Shown in pieces: positions 1-7,994 of a stretch of 38,413 nucleotides of DNA. Under the pieces are notes generated by a model. That model was not told the origin of the DNA, made no database searches, and was given only the letters and a program-made list of their open reading frames with translations. The DNA lies in the NCBI GenBank assembly GCA_009697815.1, contig WLRQ01000022.1:1-38413 (forward strand), given 5' to 3'. The stretch comes from Actinomycetota bacterium (lineage in GTDB: Bacteria; Actinomycetota; Actinomycetes; S36-B12; CAIYMF01). Within the stretch, counting starts at the first letter, position 1, and each line of letters opens with the position of its first letter. The position numbers and the translations under genes were made by a program.

Positions 1-1
1 G

Positions 2-193
2 GTGGTCGCACCAGAGTCCCTCGACACCACCGTCGACGACCTCGCCGCCACGGTGCTCTCCAAACCCGCCACCGCCGTTCGCGCCACCAAGGCTGTCCTG
101 CGCGCCGCCCTCGACAATGAGGTCGACTCACAGCGCCGGATTGAGCGCGAGGCCCAGGTGGGGCTCCTCCGGGACATCATCCGGAATCGATAG
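2..193 (+). CDS. Enoyl-CoA hydratase/isomerase family protein, C-terminal fragment (5' end outside window)
   Basis: Only the last 63 or so residues are present; the frame is open to the left edge and ends in TAG at 191-193. The residues form the helical C-terminal tail typical of crotonase-fold enzymes: a run of A/L residues, then K-A-V-L-R, then an acidic/basic helix with the E-R-E-A-Q pattern and a leucine-rich end. The active-site part (oxyanion-hole loops) lies outside, so substrate and exact reaction cannot be told. It ends 116 bp before the ABC exporter, on the same strand. Confidence 0.65.
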   Translation: MVAPESLDTTVDDLAATVLSKPATAVRATKAVLRAALDNEVDSQRRIEREAQVGLLRDIIRNR

Positions 194-309
194 TCGAGCT
201 CCGCGCGGATCGGCCGTCGGGCGATCCGCGGCGGGCATGGGAGCATGGCAACGGGCACGACGCGGGCCCGCCGCTGACGTCCCCAGTTCCGCTCTGGAGG
301 TACCCGCTC

Positions 310-2196
310 GTGGCGATGACCAACCCGCATATGGTTCTTCGATCATTCCGTCGCGACGACGGAGTCAAGAACCAGAAGCTGGCCAAGGGGACCCTCTCCA
401 GAATCTTGAGCTACGCGCGCCCATACCGGGCGCTGGTGATTGGGTTCCTGGTCACGCTGGTGATCGATGCCATCCTGATCGTGGCCCAGCCGCTGCTATT
501 CCGTCGGATCATCGATGTGGGGGTTACCCCCGGAAACACCTCGGTCGTCACCACCACGGCATTGCTCATCGCCCTCATCGCCGTCGTGGACTCCGGGCTC
601 ACCCTCTGGGGCCGCTGGTTCTCCGCCCGTATCGGCGAGGGGCTGATCTACGACCTGCGAACCCAGGTCTACGACCACGTTCAACGCATGCCCGTGGCCT
701 TCTTCACCCGGGCACAGACGGGAGCTCTCGTCTCACGCCTGAACAACGATGTCATCGGGGCACAGCAAGCGTTCACCTCGACGATGTCCGGCGTGGTCGG
801 CAATGTCATCGGACTCACCGCAGTCGTGATCGCGATGATGTTCCTGTCGTGGCCGATCACCGTGGCTTCGATGCTGTTGCTACCCGTCTTCCTCGTCCCC
901 GCCCGCTGGATGGGTCGCACGCTGCAAGCAATGACGCGTGAGCAGATGCAGCTCAATGCCGAGATGTCGACACAGATGACCGAACGGTTCAATGTCGCCG
1001 GAGCCCTGCTCGTCAAGCTCTTCGGCCGCCCGGACGAAGAGGCGGCGGACTTCGCCGGACGATCGGGACGGGTACGCGACATCGGCGTCCGGATCGCGAT
1101 GGCCAACCGTATCTTCTTCACCGCCTTGACTCTTGTCGCCTCCATCGCCACCGCCCTCGTGTACGGGATCGGCGGAAACCTCGCCATCACGGGCGCCCTT
1201 ACGGTCGGAACACTTCTCGCCCTCGCCTCACTCCTGGGACGGCTCTACGGCCCACTGACGGCGCTTTCGAATGTGCGAGTGGACGTCATGACGGCACTCG
1301 TCAGTTTCGAGCGGGTCTTCGAAGTTCTCGACCTCGAGCCCATGGTGCGTGACAGTCCCTCAGCCGTTGCTGTGGCGAGCGGTCCCGCGACAATCCGGTT
1401 CGAGCACGTGAAGTTCCGGTATCCGGGAGCTGAGGAGGTCTCACTCGCCTCACTTGAGTCGGTCGCACGTCCTGACTCAAACCCCGTTCACGAGGACGTG
1501 TTGCGCGACGTCGACTTCACCGCACTACCCGGTCAGATGATCGCCCTCGTGGGCCCGTCCGGAGCGGGCAAGACCACCATCACTGCGCTCGTGTCCCGGC
1601 TCTACGACGTCACTGACGGTCGAGTGACGATCAACGGGGTTGACGTTCGTGATCTCACCCTCGAGTCGCTGCACGCACTCGTCGGCGTCGTCACCCAGGA
1701 CGCCCACATGTTCCACGACACGATCAGGGCCAATTTGCGTTACGCCCGGCCCGAGGCGACCGACGAGGAACTGCTCGCCGCCTTGAGCGATGCGCAGGTC
1801 ATCGACTTGGTGAACTCGCTGCCTGAGGGGCTCGACACCGTGGTGGGCGACCGCGGGCACCGGCTCTCCGGCGGCGAGAAGCAGCGCATGGCCATCGCTC
1901 GGCTACTGCTCAAGGCGCCCGATGTCGTCGTCCTCGACGAGGCCACTGCCCACCTCGATTCAGAGTCCGAGGTTGCCGTTCAACGCGCCCTAGCTACGGC
2001 ACTCAAGGGCAGAACATCGTTGGTGATCGCCCACCGGCTCTCCACGATCCGCGAGGCGGACGTGATCCTCGTGGTCGAGGACGGTCGCGTGGTTCAGCGG
2101 GGCCGTCACGAGGATTTGCTCGCCATGGGCGGCACCTATGCGGATCTCTACCACACGCAGTTTGCCCCGCAAGGCGAGGCGCACACAGCGGGCTAG
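310..2196 (+). CDS. ABC exporter, fused permease-ATPase (MsbA/MDR type)
   Basis: A 628-residue half-transporter. Residues about 30-330 are the six-helix exporter transmembrane domain; residues about 365-610 are the nucleotide-binding domain. Walker A (GPSGAGKT) starts at residue 415, the signature LSGGE at 519, Walker B (VVVLDEA) ends at D543-E544, and the H-loop His is 575, so the ATPase looks intact. Between the first strand of the ATPase and Walker A there is an insert (around residues 377-398) that I associate with actinobacterial members of this family. The GTG start is chosen because TGGAGG ends 9 nt upstream; ATG at 316 is an alternative. It would act as a homodimer or with a partner elsewhere. 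The substrate (lipid, drug or peptide) cannot be read from sequence. It is convergent with the next gene, 26 bp apart. Confidence 0.9.
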   Translation: MAMTNPHMVLRSFRRDDGVKNQKLAKGTLSRILSYARPYRALVIGFLVTLVIDAILIVAQPLLFRRIIDVGVTPGNTSVVTTTALLIALIAVVDSGLTLWGRWFSARIGEGLIYDLRTQVYDHVQRMPVAFFTRAQTGALVSRLNNDVIGAQQAFTSTMSGVVGNVIGLTAVVIAMMFLSWPITVASMLLLPVFLVPARWMGRTLQAMTREQMQLNAEMSTQMTERFNVAGALLVKLFGRPDEEAADFAGRSGRVRDIGVRIAMANRIFFTALTLVASIATALVYGIGGNLAITGALTVGTLLALASLLGRLYGPLTALSNVRVDVMTALVSFERVFEVLDLEPMVRDSPSAVAVASGPATIRFEHVKFRYPGAEEVSLASLESVARPDSNPVHEDVLRDVDFTALPGQMIALVGPSGAGKTTITALVSRLYDVTDGRVTINGVDVRDLTLESLHALVGVVTQDAHMFHDTIRANLRYARPEATDEELLAALSDAQVIDLVNSLPEGLDTVVGDRGHRLSGGEKQRMAIARLLLKAPDVVVLDEATAHLDSESEVAVQRALATALKGRTSLVIAHRLSTIREADVILVVEDGRVVQRGRHEDLLAMGGTYADLYHTQFAPQGEAHTAG

Positions 2197-2222
2197 ACCA
2201 TGACCACCCACTCCGGACGCGC

Positions 2223-3008
2223 TCAGAAGCTCCGGAGCATCCCGCCGTCGACGGGCACGAGAGAGCCAGTCACATACGACGCTGTGGGGGAGAGTAGGAA
2301 CGAGGCGATGCGTCCGAATTCCTCCGGCTGCCCGTAACGGCCCAGGGGGATAGCGGACTCATTGCGCCGGCGCACCATCTCCGGCGAGCCGGCGCGGGCA
2401 TCGTTGGCGAACACCCGATCGGTGGAGATTCGTCCAGGCATCAACCCATTCACGCGGATACCGCGCGGTCCGAGCTCGTCTGCGAGGTCCTTGACCATCA
2501 TGCCCAGGCCTGGGCGCAGCCCGTTGCTGGGCGACATCCCGGGCAGCACCTCGCGGGCCGACGTGCCCAGAACAAACACCAACGATCCACCAACCCCCAG
2601 CAGATCGCCGGGGTGGCTCGACATCGCGTTGGCCGCAGCACGCGCCACGCGAAGTGACCCGAGGAAGACAGTCTCGAAGGAGCTCCGCCAGGTGTCGTCG
2701 TCGGTGCCCATCACGGTGCCAGCAGGCGGACCGCCCACCCCGATAAGCGCTCCGTCAAGGCGTCCGAAACGTGCGACGGCCGCGGCCACGACCCGCTCTG
2801 CGGTTGTGGGGTCACCAAGATCACCAGGGATGCCGACTGCCGAGGCCCCACCGCCAAGCTTCGCGGTGGCTGAATCAAGACCGACCTGGTCGCGGGCCAC
2901 GAGGATCACATGGGCACCTTCTGACACCAAGGTGGCGGCCGTGGCCAAACCCAAGCCGCGTGATCCGCCGGTGACGACGAAAACACGCTCTGTCAGGCCG
3001 AGGTCCAT
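2223..3008 (-). CDS. Atypical short-chain dehydrogenase/reductase (SDR) family protein
   Basis: A 261-residue Rossmann-fold protein. The cofactor motif TGGSRGLG is at residues 13-20, an NAG-like segment (GVGG) near 90, and the strand before the C-terminal P-G loop (GIRVNGLMPG) near 183. Aligning that last block on FabG puts Ser161 and Arg165 where the catalytic Tyr and Lys of YxxxK should be, so classical SDR chemistry is doubtful, though such divergent SDRs are common in actinobacteria. The frame stays open to 3194, but the ATG at 3006-3008 begins the fold; CACAAT, a -10-like hexamer, lies 6 nt before it (minus-strand sense). Substrate unknown. Confidence 0.8.
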   Translation of the reverse strand: MDLGLTERVFVVTGGSRGLGLATAATLVSEGAHVILVARDQVGLDSATAKLGGGASAVGIPGDLGDPTTAERVVAAAVARFGRLDGALIGVGGPPAGTVMGTDDDTWRSSFETVFLGSLRVARAAANAMSSHPGDLLGVGGSLVFVLGTSAREVLPGMSPSNGLRPGLGMMVKDLADELGPRGIRVNGLMPGRISTDRVFANDARAGSPEMVRRRNESAIPLGRYGQPEEFGRIASFLLSPTASYVTGSLVPVDGGMLRSF

Positions 3009-3150
3009 GCCCTCATTGTGGCGCACGGGCACATGGCCCGGCCTCGGTTGCGCCCCCAGACAAGTTGCGTGTCGAACCCGCCTCTGGTGATTCCTCAGAG
3101 TTCCCGGATCGATACGCGGTCGAACCGCGCCTGGTGTCAGCCGGTGCGGA

Positions 3151-3948
3151 TCAGGGGTCCTCGAGCACATCGTGCGCGGGGGCCGGCCCCACATCGGTTC
3201 GCGCGGTGGTGTCGCCGTACACCCGCTCGCGACGGACGAGCAGCACGAATCCAGCGACGGCGATCGCGGCGAAGATGATCCACTGCATGGCGTACGAGAG
3301 ATGAGGGCCGTTATCGAGTGCGGGCAGCGAGCGGATCGTCAGTCCGCTGTCCTGTGCTGGTTCGGAGGCCACAAGCGTGACGAAGCCGGGGTAATGAGTT
3401 GCCGTCCCGGCCACAAGCTCGACGTTGAGATCAGTGATCTGACCGGTCGGAAGGTCTGTGGGCTGGATCGTCGGCGCGGCTTCCGACGGTTGGATCCGTC
3501 CCGTCAGGGTGACCGTTCCGCTCGGCGGAGCCGGGATCACCTGTGCCGACGTGGCACCGCCCGTGGCTGCGATCCACCCACGGTCGACCACAAGCACGAC
3601 GCCGGCGCTGGTGACGAACGGAGTGGCCACCCAGAAGCCATTGGCGCCCTGGTAGGGCCGCTTCCGCACGATGCGTTCGCCAGCGACATCGAAATGTCCC
3701 TCGGCCGAGACCATCCGCCACCGCTGCGCATCAGTCACCGAATCGGAAGCTGCACCTGGCGTCATCAATTCATCAACGGCAACCGATGCCGCCCCGCCGT
3801 TGGTCCTGATGACGTCGTTGCTATGTTCCCGGTCGCCCAGACGCGTGAGCTGCCAGCGCGAGAGTAGAAAGAAGGACGGGACCACCAAGAGCACCAGAAA
3901 CCCCAGCGCGAGCCATCGTGGCTGTGCGAGAAACCGGTAACCCCTCAT
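3151..3948 (-). CDS. SURF1 family protein (cytochrome c oxidase assembly)
   Basis: A 265-residue membrane protein with the SURF1 layout: an N-terminal helix (about residues 13-31, after the R-F-L-A-Q-P-R-W lead typical of actinobacterial SURF1), a large external domain, and a second helix (about 220-238) followed by a basic and then acidic tail. SURF1 proteins assist heme a insertion and assembly of aa3-type cytochrome c oxidase, so an aerobic respiratory chain is implied. The ATG is at 3946-3948, with a TACGGT -10 hexamer 6 nt upstream and no clear Shine-Dalgarno sequence, which suggests leaderless translation. It stands alone between the SDR and the ABM protein. Confidence 0.88.
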   Translation of the reverse strand: MRGYRFLAQPRWLALGFLVLLVVPSFFLLSRWQLTRLGDREHSNDVIRTNGGAASVAVDELMTPGAASDSVTDAQRWRMVSAEGHFDVAGERIVRKRPYQGANGFWVATPFVTSAGVVLVVDRGWIAATGGATSAQVIPAPPSGTVTLTGRIQPSEAAPTIQPTDLPTGQITDLNVELVAGTATHYPGFVTLVASEPAQDSGLTIRSLPALDNGPHLSYAMQWIIFAAIAVAGFVLLVRRERVYGDTTARTDVGPAPAHDVLEDP

Positions 3949-3954
3949 CCCACC

Positions 3955-3960
3955 ACCGTA
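3955..3960 (-). promoter_or_regulatory. -10 hexamer of a leaderless promoter for SURF1
   Basis: On the minus strand TACGGT (TANNNT) is followed by 6 nt and then the ATG of the SURF1 gene. Transcription would start at or next to the A of ATG. No convincing -35 box is visible. Confidence 0.5.
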
Positions 3961-4068
3961 AGCGGCGGGGATTGGGTCGACCTACCCGGCCACGGAAGAG
4001 GGCACGCCCCTAGAGTCAGCACACACACCGCTGGACCCGCACGGTCCCACGAATACGGAGGAGCTCCC

Positions 4069-4353
4069 ATGTCCATCGTCACCGTCCTCGACATCACCTT
4101 CATCGCCGACAAGGCAGAGGAGGCGCTGGGGCTCTTCGACGACATCCTGGTCGCCACCCGCGCCTTCGAGGGGTGCGAAGGTGTGGATGTGCTTGTCCAG
4201 CAGGATGACAAGACGCGCGTCCTCGTCATCGAGCGTTGGGCCTCGATCGAGGCAGACACGGCATACCGGGCCTGGCGGGCCAGCGAGGGACCGAGCCCTC
4301 TCGCCGCCTACATCGCGGCGGCACCCACCGTCAGGTTCTTCGACCCTCGCTGA
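4069..4353 (+). CDS. Antibiotic biosynthesis monooxygenase (ABM)-type small protein
   Basis: A 94-residue single-domain protein that fits the dimeric alpha+beta ferredoxin-like ABM fold: a first strand (VTVLDITFIA), an acidic helix around residues 14-28, a central EGCEGVDVLVQ strand, and the V-L-V-I-E-R-W-A-S strand-turn near residues 51-59 that is the most recognisable ABM element. It ends in a V-R-F-F strand. Family members include quinol monooxygenases and heme-degrading enzymes, but no motif here fixes the substrate. CGGAGGAG lies about 6 nt before the ATG. A TAGAGT hexamer at 4011-4016 could be its -10 box. It is monocistronic and convergent with the DUF3099 gene. Confidence 0.72.
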   Translation: MSIVTVLDITFIADKAEEALGLFDDILVATRAFEGCEGVDVLVQQDDKTRVLVIERWASIEADTAYRAWRASEGPSPLAAYIAAAPTVRFFDPR

Positions 4354-4383
4354 AGGGCGTGGGCCGCTGGGGCTCTTGGTCGC

Positions 4384-4407
4384 CGGTGGCCGGTTCAGCG
4401 GCCGCCG
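4384..4407. terminator. GC-rich hairpin between convergent genes
   Basis: A 9-bp stem (4384-4392 with 4399-4407, one G.T pair) with a 6-nt loop lies 30 bp after the ABM stop and contains the DUF3099 stop codon in its loop. There is no T-tract, as is usual in high-GC actinobacteria. It may serve both converging transcripts. Confidence 0.35.
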
Positions 4408-4685
4408 ACGGCACGACGCTTGGGTGCAGTCACCAGGCGCAGACCACCACCGCCTGATCTTTCCTGCCCGGCGTTAGCCATCACCACGGCAACATAGGGA
4501 AGGATCAGCGCGCCCACGGCCAGGATCCAGCGCCACGGCGAGGGGGTCACCACGGCACCGAGGAAGCATGCGGTGCGGATTCCCATCGACCACAGGTACC
4601 TACGCGTGCGTTTCGACTGGTCCTGCGACAGCGAGACGCCCGCATCGGTGATGCTGTGGATCTCGGGCTCAGGGGTCTGGGACAC
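4395..4685 (-). CDS. DUF3099 family membrane protein
   Basis: A 96-residue protein matching the actinobacterial DUF3099 pattern: an N-terminal H-S-I-T-D-A segment followed by S-L-S-x-D-Q and a basic stretch (residues 24-29), a first helix (about 31-47, containing MGIRTACFLGAVV), W-R-W, then a second helix (about 52-70) ending P-Y-V-A-V-V-M-A-N-A-G. The C-terminus is basic and glycine-rich. Function is unknown for the family. The start is GTG at 4683-4685, with TACCGT 6 nt upstream on the minus strand, so it probably has its own leaderless transcript even though it lies only 71 bp behind tldE. Confidence 0.85.
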   Translation of the reverse strand: MSQTPEPEIHSITDAGVSLSQDQSKRTRRYLWSMGIRTACFLGAVVTPSPWRWILAVGALILPYVAVVMANAGQERSGGGGLRLVTAPKRRAVGGR

Positions 4686-4691
4686 GCAACC

Positions 4692-4697
4692 ACGGTA
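4692..4697 (-). promoter_or_regulatory. -10 hexamer of a leaderless promoter for the DUF3099 gene
   Basis: Minus-strand TACCGT, then 6 nt, then the GTG start codon. Same geometry as the other leaderless candidates in this window. Confidence 0.5.
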
Positions 4698-4756
4698 CGA
4701 CCTCTGGGCATCACGGGCATCCGCAGGTCACGGCCGCGCCCTCGGCGCGCCTGCGC

Positions 4757-6142
4757 TCAACTCGCCTGCGACACGGTCGAGAAGTTGAAGTCCCGCACGC
4801 GCAGCGGCGGCATTGCCGCCCGGTTGAAGTAGTCACCCATCTCGCGGGCCAGGGTGGGCACGGGAACACCGGCATCGGCCACCCGGGTGAGCACGTCGAC
4901 GGGGGAGTCGTTGAACCGGAAGTTCGTCGCCGCACCGATCACCTCACCTCCGCGAACGACATACACACCATCGCGTGTCAGGCCCGTCAGTAGCAGAGTC
5001 TGCGGATCGACCACGCGGTTGTACCAAAGACAGGTCACGAGTAACCCCTGATCACTGCGCCCCACCAGGTCCGCGAGGTCACCCGCGGCGCCCGTGACCT
5101 CCAGCCGCAGGTTGTCGACGCCCGGGCGGAAGGCCAGGCCACACTCGGCCGCACTGTGTCGTGTCGTGATGAGGTTCTCGAGCACTCCATCTCGGATCCA
5201 TTCGACCGCGCCCACCGGCAGGCCGTTGTCGAACACGCTCGCGGCCGACGACGAACCCCCCACTGCGAGAAACGGGATGCCCTCCAATCCGGCCATGACG
5301 GGGTCACTGATGAGGCTGACTCGAGGATCGGCCACCGATGAGCCCACCCGGGTGCCACCTCCGGCCCGACTCCACACGCTCTGTCCCTCATGGGCATCCC
5401 GCCCGATCGAGGACCAGTAGAGGTCGATCATGAGATCTGCCACCGCGGCTGGGGTGAGGATCGCATCGTGCCGCCCGGCAGCAACGTCGATATGACGCTC
5501 CTGCCAGGCAAGCCCCTGACGTAGCTCGGACTCGATCGGGGCGACGTCCAGGGAGGCGAGCCAACGGCCAGCCCGTCCAGCCCAGGCCGATCTCGACCGG
5601 GCATGGCTCTTGGCCGTCAATTCGAGACGGGCCTCGGGATCTGCGAACCGCAGGCGCGTACCAGTGCTGGTGCCGAGGTAGGTCGTCACGACGGATTGCT
5701 CGGCATATCCGAAGTGCTCGATCCTCTCAGCCCGGGCCCGCGAGAACACATCCCCGAGCCGCGGTGCGAGATCGAGGAATGCCGCACCAGTCGCGACAAG
5801 CGGAGGGTCGGACCACTCACTCGACGCTGCGATGTCCCCAGCAAGGGCCAGGGCATCATCGGCCGCGCCGTTCTCCCGTGCCAACGTCTCGGCCCGGCGC
5901 ACGAGATCGGTCAGCGATTCGAGCGACGGGGCCGTCACCGTGACCGAACCCGACCCAACCCCGTCGGGGAGGTCGACCAACGCCACCACTGTGACCGACT
6001 GTCCGACAGTCTCGCCATTCGTGGTGAGGGTGTTACGCGCCCAACGCAGGTTGGCCGCGCTGCTCGAGCGCACCACCACAACACATCCCCGGGACGCCGA
6101 GGCGGCCAGCGCAGTTTCGACGATCTCCTGCGGTGAACTCAT
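4757..6142 (-). CDS. tldE: TldE/PmbA family metalloprotease-like subunit
   Basis: A 461-residue protein of the TldD/PmbA (modulator of DNA gyrase, U62) family. In the characterised pair, TldE lacks the catalytic zinc motif and supports TldD; no HExxxH is visible here either. Its N-terminal half has the family's W-A-R-N-T-L-T-T-N-G segment (about residues 34-43) and its C-terminal half the G-V-Y-V-V-R-G-G-E-V-I-G-A-A-T-N-F-R-F-N-D-S-P run. The ATG at 6140-6142 overlaps the tldD stop in an ATGA arrangement, indicating translational coupling and a stoichiometric heterodimer. An upstream in-frame extension to 6202 would lie inside tldD and is not needed. Known partners process peptides such as microcin B17; the native substrate here is unknown. 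Confidence 0.88.
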   Translation of the reverse strand: MSSPQEIVETALAASASRGCVVVVRSSSAANLRWARNTLTTNGETVGQSVTVVALVDLPDGVGSGSVTVTAPSLESLTDLVRRAETLARENGAADDALALAGDIAASSEWSDPPLVATGAAFLDLAPRLGDVFSRARAERIEHFGYAEQSVVTTYLGTSTGTRLRFADPEARLELTAKSHARSRSAWAGRAGRWLASLDVAPIESELRQGLAWQERHIDVAAGRHDAILTPAAVADLMIDLYWSSIGRDAHEGQSVWSRAGGGTRVGSSVADPRVSLISDPVMAGLEGIPFLAVGGSSSAASVFDNGLPVGAVEWIRDGVLENLITTRHSAAECGLAFRPGVDNLRLEVTGAAGDLADLVGRSDQGLLVTCLWYNRVVDPQTLLLTGLTRDGVYVVRGGEVIGAATNFRFNDSPVDVLTRVADAGVPVPTLAREMGDYFNRAAMPPLRVRDFNFSTVSQAS

Positions 6143-7668
6143 CGCCCGCCCTCCTGAGCGCTGTTCAGCACATTGACCGACTCGAAGACAGCAGCCGGAC
6201 AACCATGAGACACCGGCGCCACCTGGCCGGGCTGGCCCTTACCGCAGTTGAAGGCCCCTCCGAGCAGATACGTGGACGGCCCGCCCACCGCGATCATCGA
6301 GCCCCAGAAGTCCGTGGTGGTGGCCTGGTAGGCCACATCCTTGACCTGGCCCGCAAGCCGTCCGGCTCGGATTCGATAGAAGCGCTGCCCGGTGAACTGG
6401 AAGTTGAAGCGCTGCATGTCAATGGACCACGACTTGTCGCCCACGACGAAAATGCCATCCTCGACACCGCCGATGAGGCCCTCAAGATCCGGACCGTCTG
6501 GCGCAGGCAGCAACGACACATTGGGCATGCGCTGGATGGCAGTATGCCCCGCACTGTCGGCGTAGGCCGACCCGTTCGAACGCGGGTGGCCGAACTCGGC
6601 CGCCATCGCACGGTCGAGCTGGTATCCCACGAGAGTGCCGTTGTGCACGAGGTCCCACGACTGAGCTTCGACGCCCTCGTCGTCCCAGCCCACGCTTGCG
6701 AGGCCATGGGGAGTCAGGCGATCTCCCGTGACATTCATCAGTTCGGAGCCATACCGCAGGACACCGAGCTTGGCTGGGGTCGCGAAGGACGTGCCCGCGT
6801 AGTTGGCCTCGTATCCGAGGGCGCGGTCGAGTTCGGTGGCATGTCCCACGGACTCATGGATCGTCAGCCAGAGATTGGTGGGGTCGATCACCAGGTCGTA
6901 CTTCCCGGGCTCCACTGACGGAGCCGCGGCCTTCTCAGCGAGTTGTTCAGGAAGGGTTGCGAGCTCTGCGTCCCAATCCCAGGCAGTGACGCCGGCGACG
7001 GTGCGGGCCTCGCCGGTGAGGTACTCCCAGCCACGCCCCGCAGGCGGTGCGATGGTGCTCATGGTCTCGAATGCGCCGGTGGCCTCGTCGACGGCGACGG
7101 CTGTCCAGTCGCACTGGAGGCGCACGCGCTGCTGCGTTGTCCTCGTCCCTGCGAGATCGGCGTAGAACACCTGCTCCTTCACCGCACGCAAGGACGACGT
7201 CACATGGGAGACCGCAGTGTGCGCGAGCAGACGGGCGCTCCGTTCGACGAGAAGGGCCACTCTCTCGGACTCTGCGACCTCGAAGGGGTCTATGACGTAG
7301 TCCGACACCCAACTGCCCACATGCACGGGCTCATCAGCAAGCACGACGCGAGTGATGCTCAGGGGGGCGCTGATACGAGCGAGTGAGACTGCGCGCTCGG
7401 CGAGCAAGCGAGCCGTGTCGACCGTGACGACGTCCGAGGCGGCAAAACCCCAGCAGCCATCGACCAGGACGCGGACGGCTAGCCCGCTGTCGTCATCGAG
7501 TGCCGAGCCCTCGAGCCGCGCGTCACGCACGTGCAGTCCGGATGTGCGCAGGGACACGACGCGCACATCCGCGTGACTGGCTCCTAGATCACGCGCCCTC
7601 GAGAGCCCGGCGTCAGCACAGGCGGCGAGTGGCAGGGCCAAGAAAACCGGGTCGATGGAACGGCTCAC
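6139..7668 (-). CDS. tldD: TldD family zinc metalloprotease
   Basis: A 509-residue catalytic partner of TldE. The zinc motif HESVGH is at residues 271-276 (HExxxH, with His271, Glu272, His276), followed by E-L-D-R-A-L-G-Y-E. The distal cysteine of the family is probably in the G-G-A-F-N-C-G-K-G-Q-P segment near the C-terminus. Established for the family: the TldD-TldE heterodimer cleaves unfolded or modified peptides inside a closed chamber. The start is GTG at 7666-7668, preceded on the minus strand by a GGGGACGAG stretch. It is transcribed divergently from fabG, and a TAGGGT -10 candidate lies at 7740-7745 (minus sense). Confidence 0.92.
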   Translation of the reverse strand: MSRSIDPVFLALPLAACADAGLSRARDLGASHADVRVVSLRTSGLHVRDARLEGSALDDDSGLAVRVLVDGCWGFAASDVVTVDTARLLAERAVSLARISAPLSITRVVLADEPVHVGSWVSDYVIDPFEVAESERVALLVERSARLLAHTAVSHVTSSLRAVKEQVFYADLAGTRTTQQRVRLQCDWTAVAVDEATGAFETMSTIAPPAGRGWEYLTGEARTVAGVTAWDWDAELATLPEQLAEKAAAPSVEPGKYDLVIDPTNLWLTIHESVGHATELDRALGYEANYAGTSFATPAKLGVLRYGSELMNVTGDRLTPHGLASVGWDDEGVEAQSWDLVHNGTLVGYQLDRAMAAEFGHPRSNGSAYADSAGHTAIQRMPNVSLLPAPDGPDLEGLIGGVEDGIFVVGDKSWSIDMQRFNFQFTGQRFYRIRAGRLAGQVKDVAYQATTTDFWGSMIAVGGPSTYLLGGAFNCGKGQPGQVAPVSHGCPAAVFESVNVLNSAQEGGR

Positions 7669-7994
7669 TCGCTCGTCCCCGCGCTGTGACGGGTGCAGCG
7701 AGCACCGTGGCGGATCTTTCGTGACAGGTCCATGTAGGGACCCTAGACCGAGGCAGACGTGTCGTAACCCGCGAGTACCGGCGGGTAACGGCTAGGTTCG
7801 CAGCGGCACACTCTCCGGCCGTTGTCATCACCGGCCACGGGGGGAACCAAACTTTCGCCCGCCAGAGCGCCCCGACGTGAGTGTGCGGCGGTCCGTGCGA
7901 GAGTTCGTCATCGCAGTTCGTATGGGTGTGGCGGTCCGAAACGGTCGACGTAGACCGTGACGGCTCCTGCCCCGAGGTGGACAGGAGACCGATC
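7669..7994. promoter_or_regulatory. Divergent intergenic region tldD / fabG with two dyads
   Basis: This 326-bp region contains no gene I can support. It holds the palindrome TAGGG-A-CCCTA (7735-7745), which supplies a TANNNT hexamer to tldD on the minus strand; a 6-bp inverted repeat ACCCGC/GCGGGT with an 8-nt loop (7767-7786); and, nearest fabG, the dyad ACGGTC/GACCGT (7941-7958). A TAGGTT hexamer at 7793-7798 on the plus strand is a possible -10 box for the fabG operon. Confidence 0.4.
7941..7958. promoter_or_regulatory. Candidate operator: 18-bp dyad upstream of fabG
   Basis: Perfect 6-bp half-sites (ACGGTC and GACCGT) are separated by 6 nt and end 36 bp before the fabG ATG. The size and position suit a dimeric repressor such as a TetR-type fatty-acid regulator. 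No regulator gene is adjacent, so this is inference from symmetry alone. Confidence 0.35.

Noticed and set aside
117-941. 274-residue open frame at the start of the ABC exporter
   Set aside because: It is an out-of-frame shadow of the exporter's transmembrane domain, rich in Arg/His/Pro, with no start signal.
3009-3194. N-terminal extension of the atypical SDR
   Set aside because: The extension overlaps the SURF1 gene end and resembles no SDR lead; the Rossmann fold begins at the ATG at 3006-3008.
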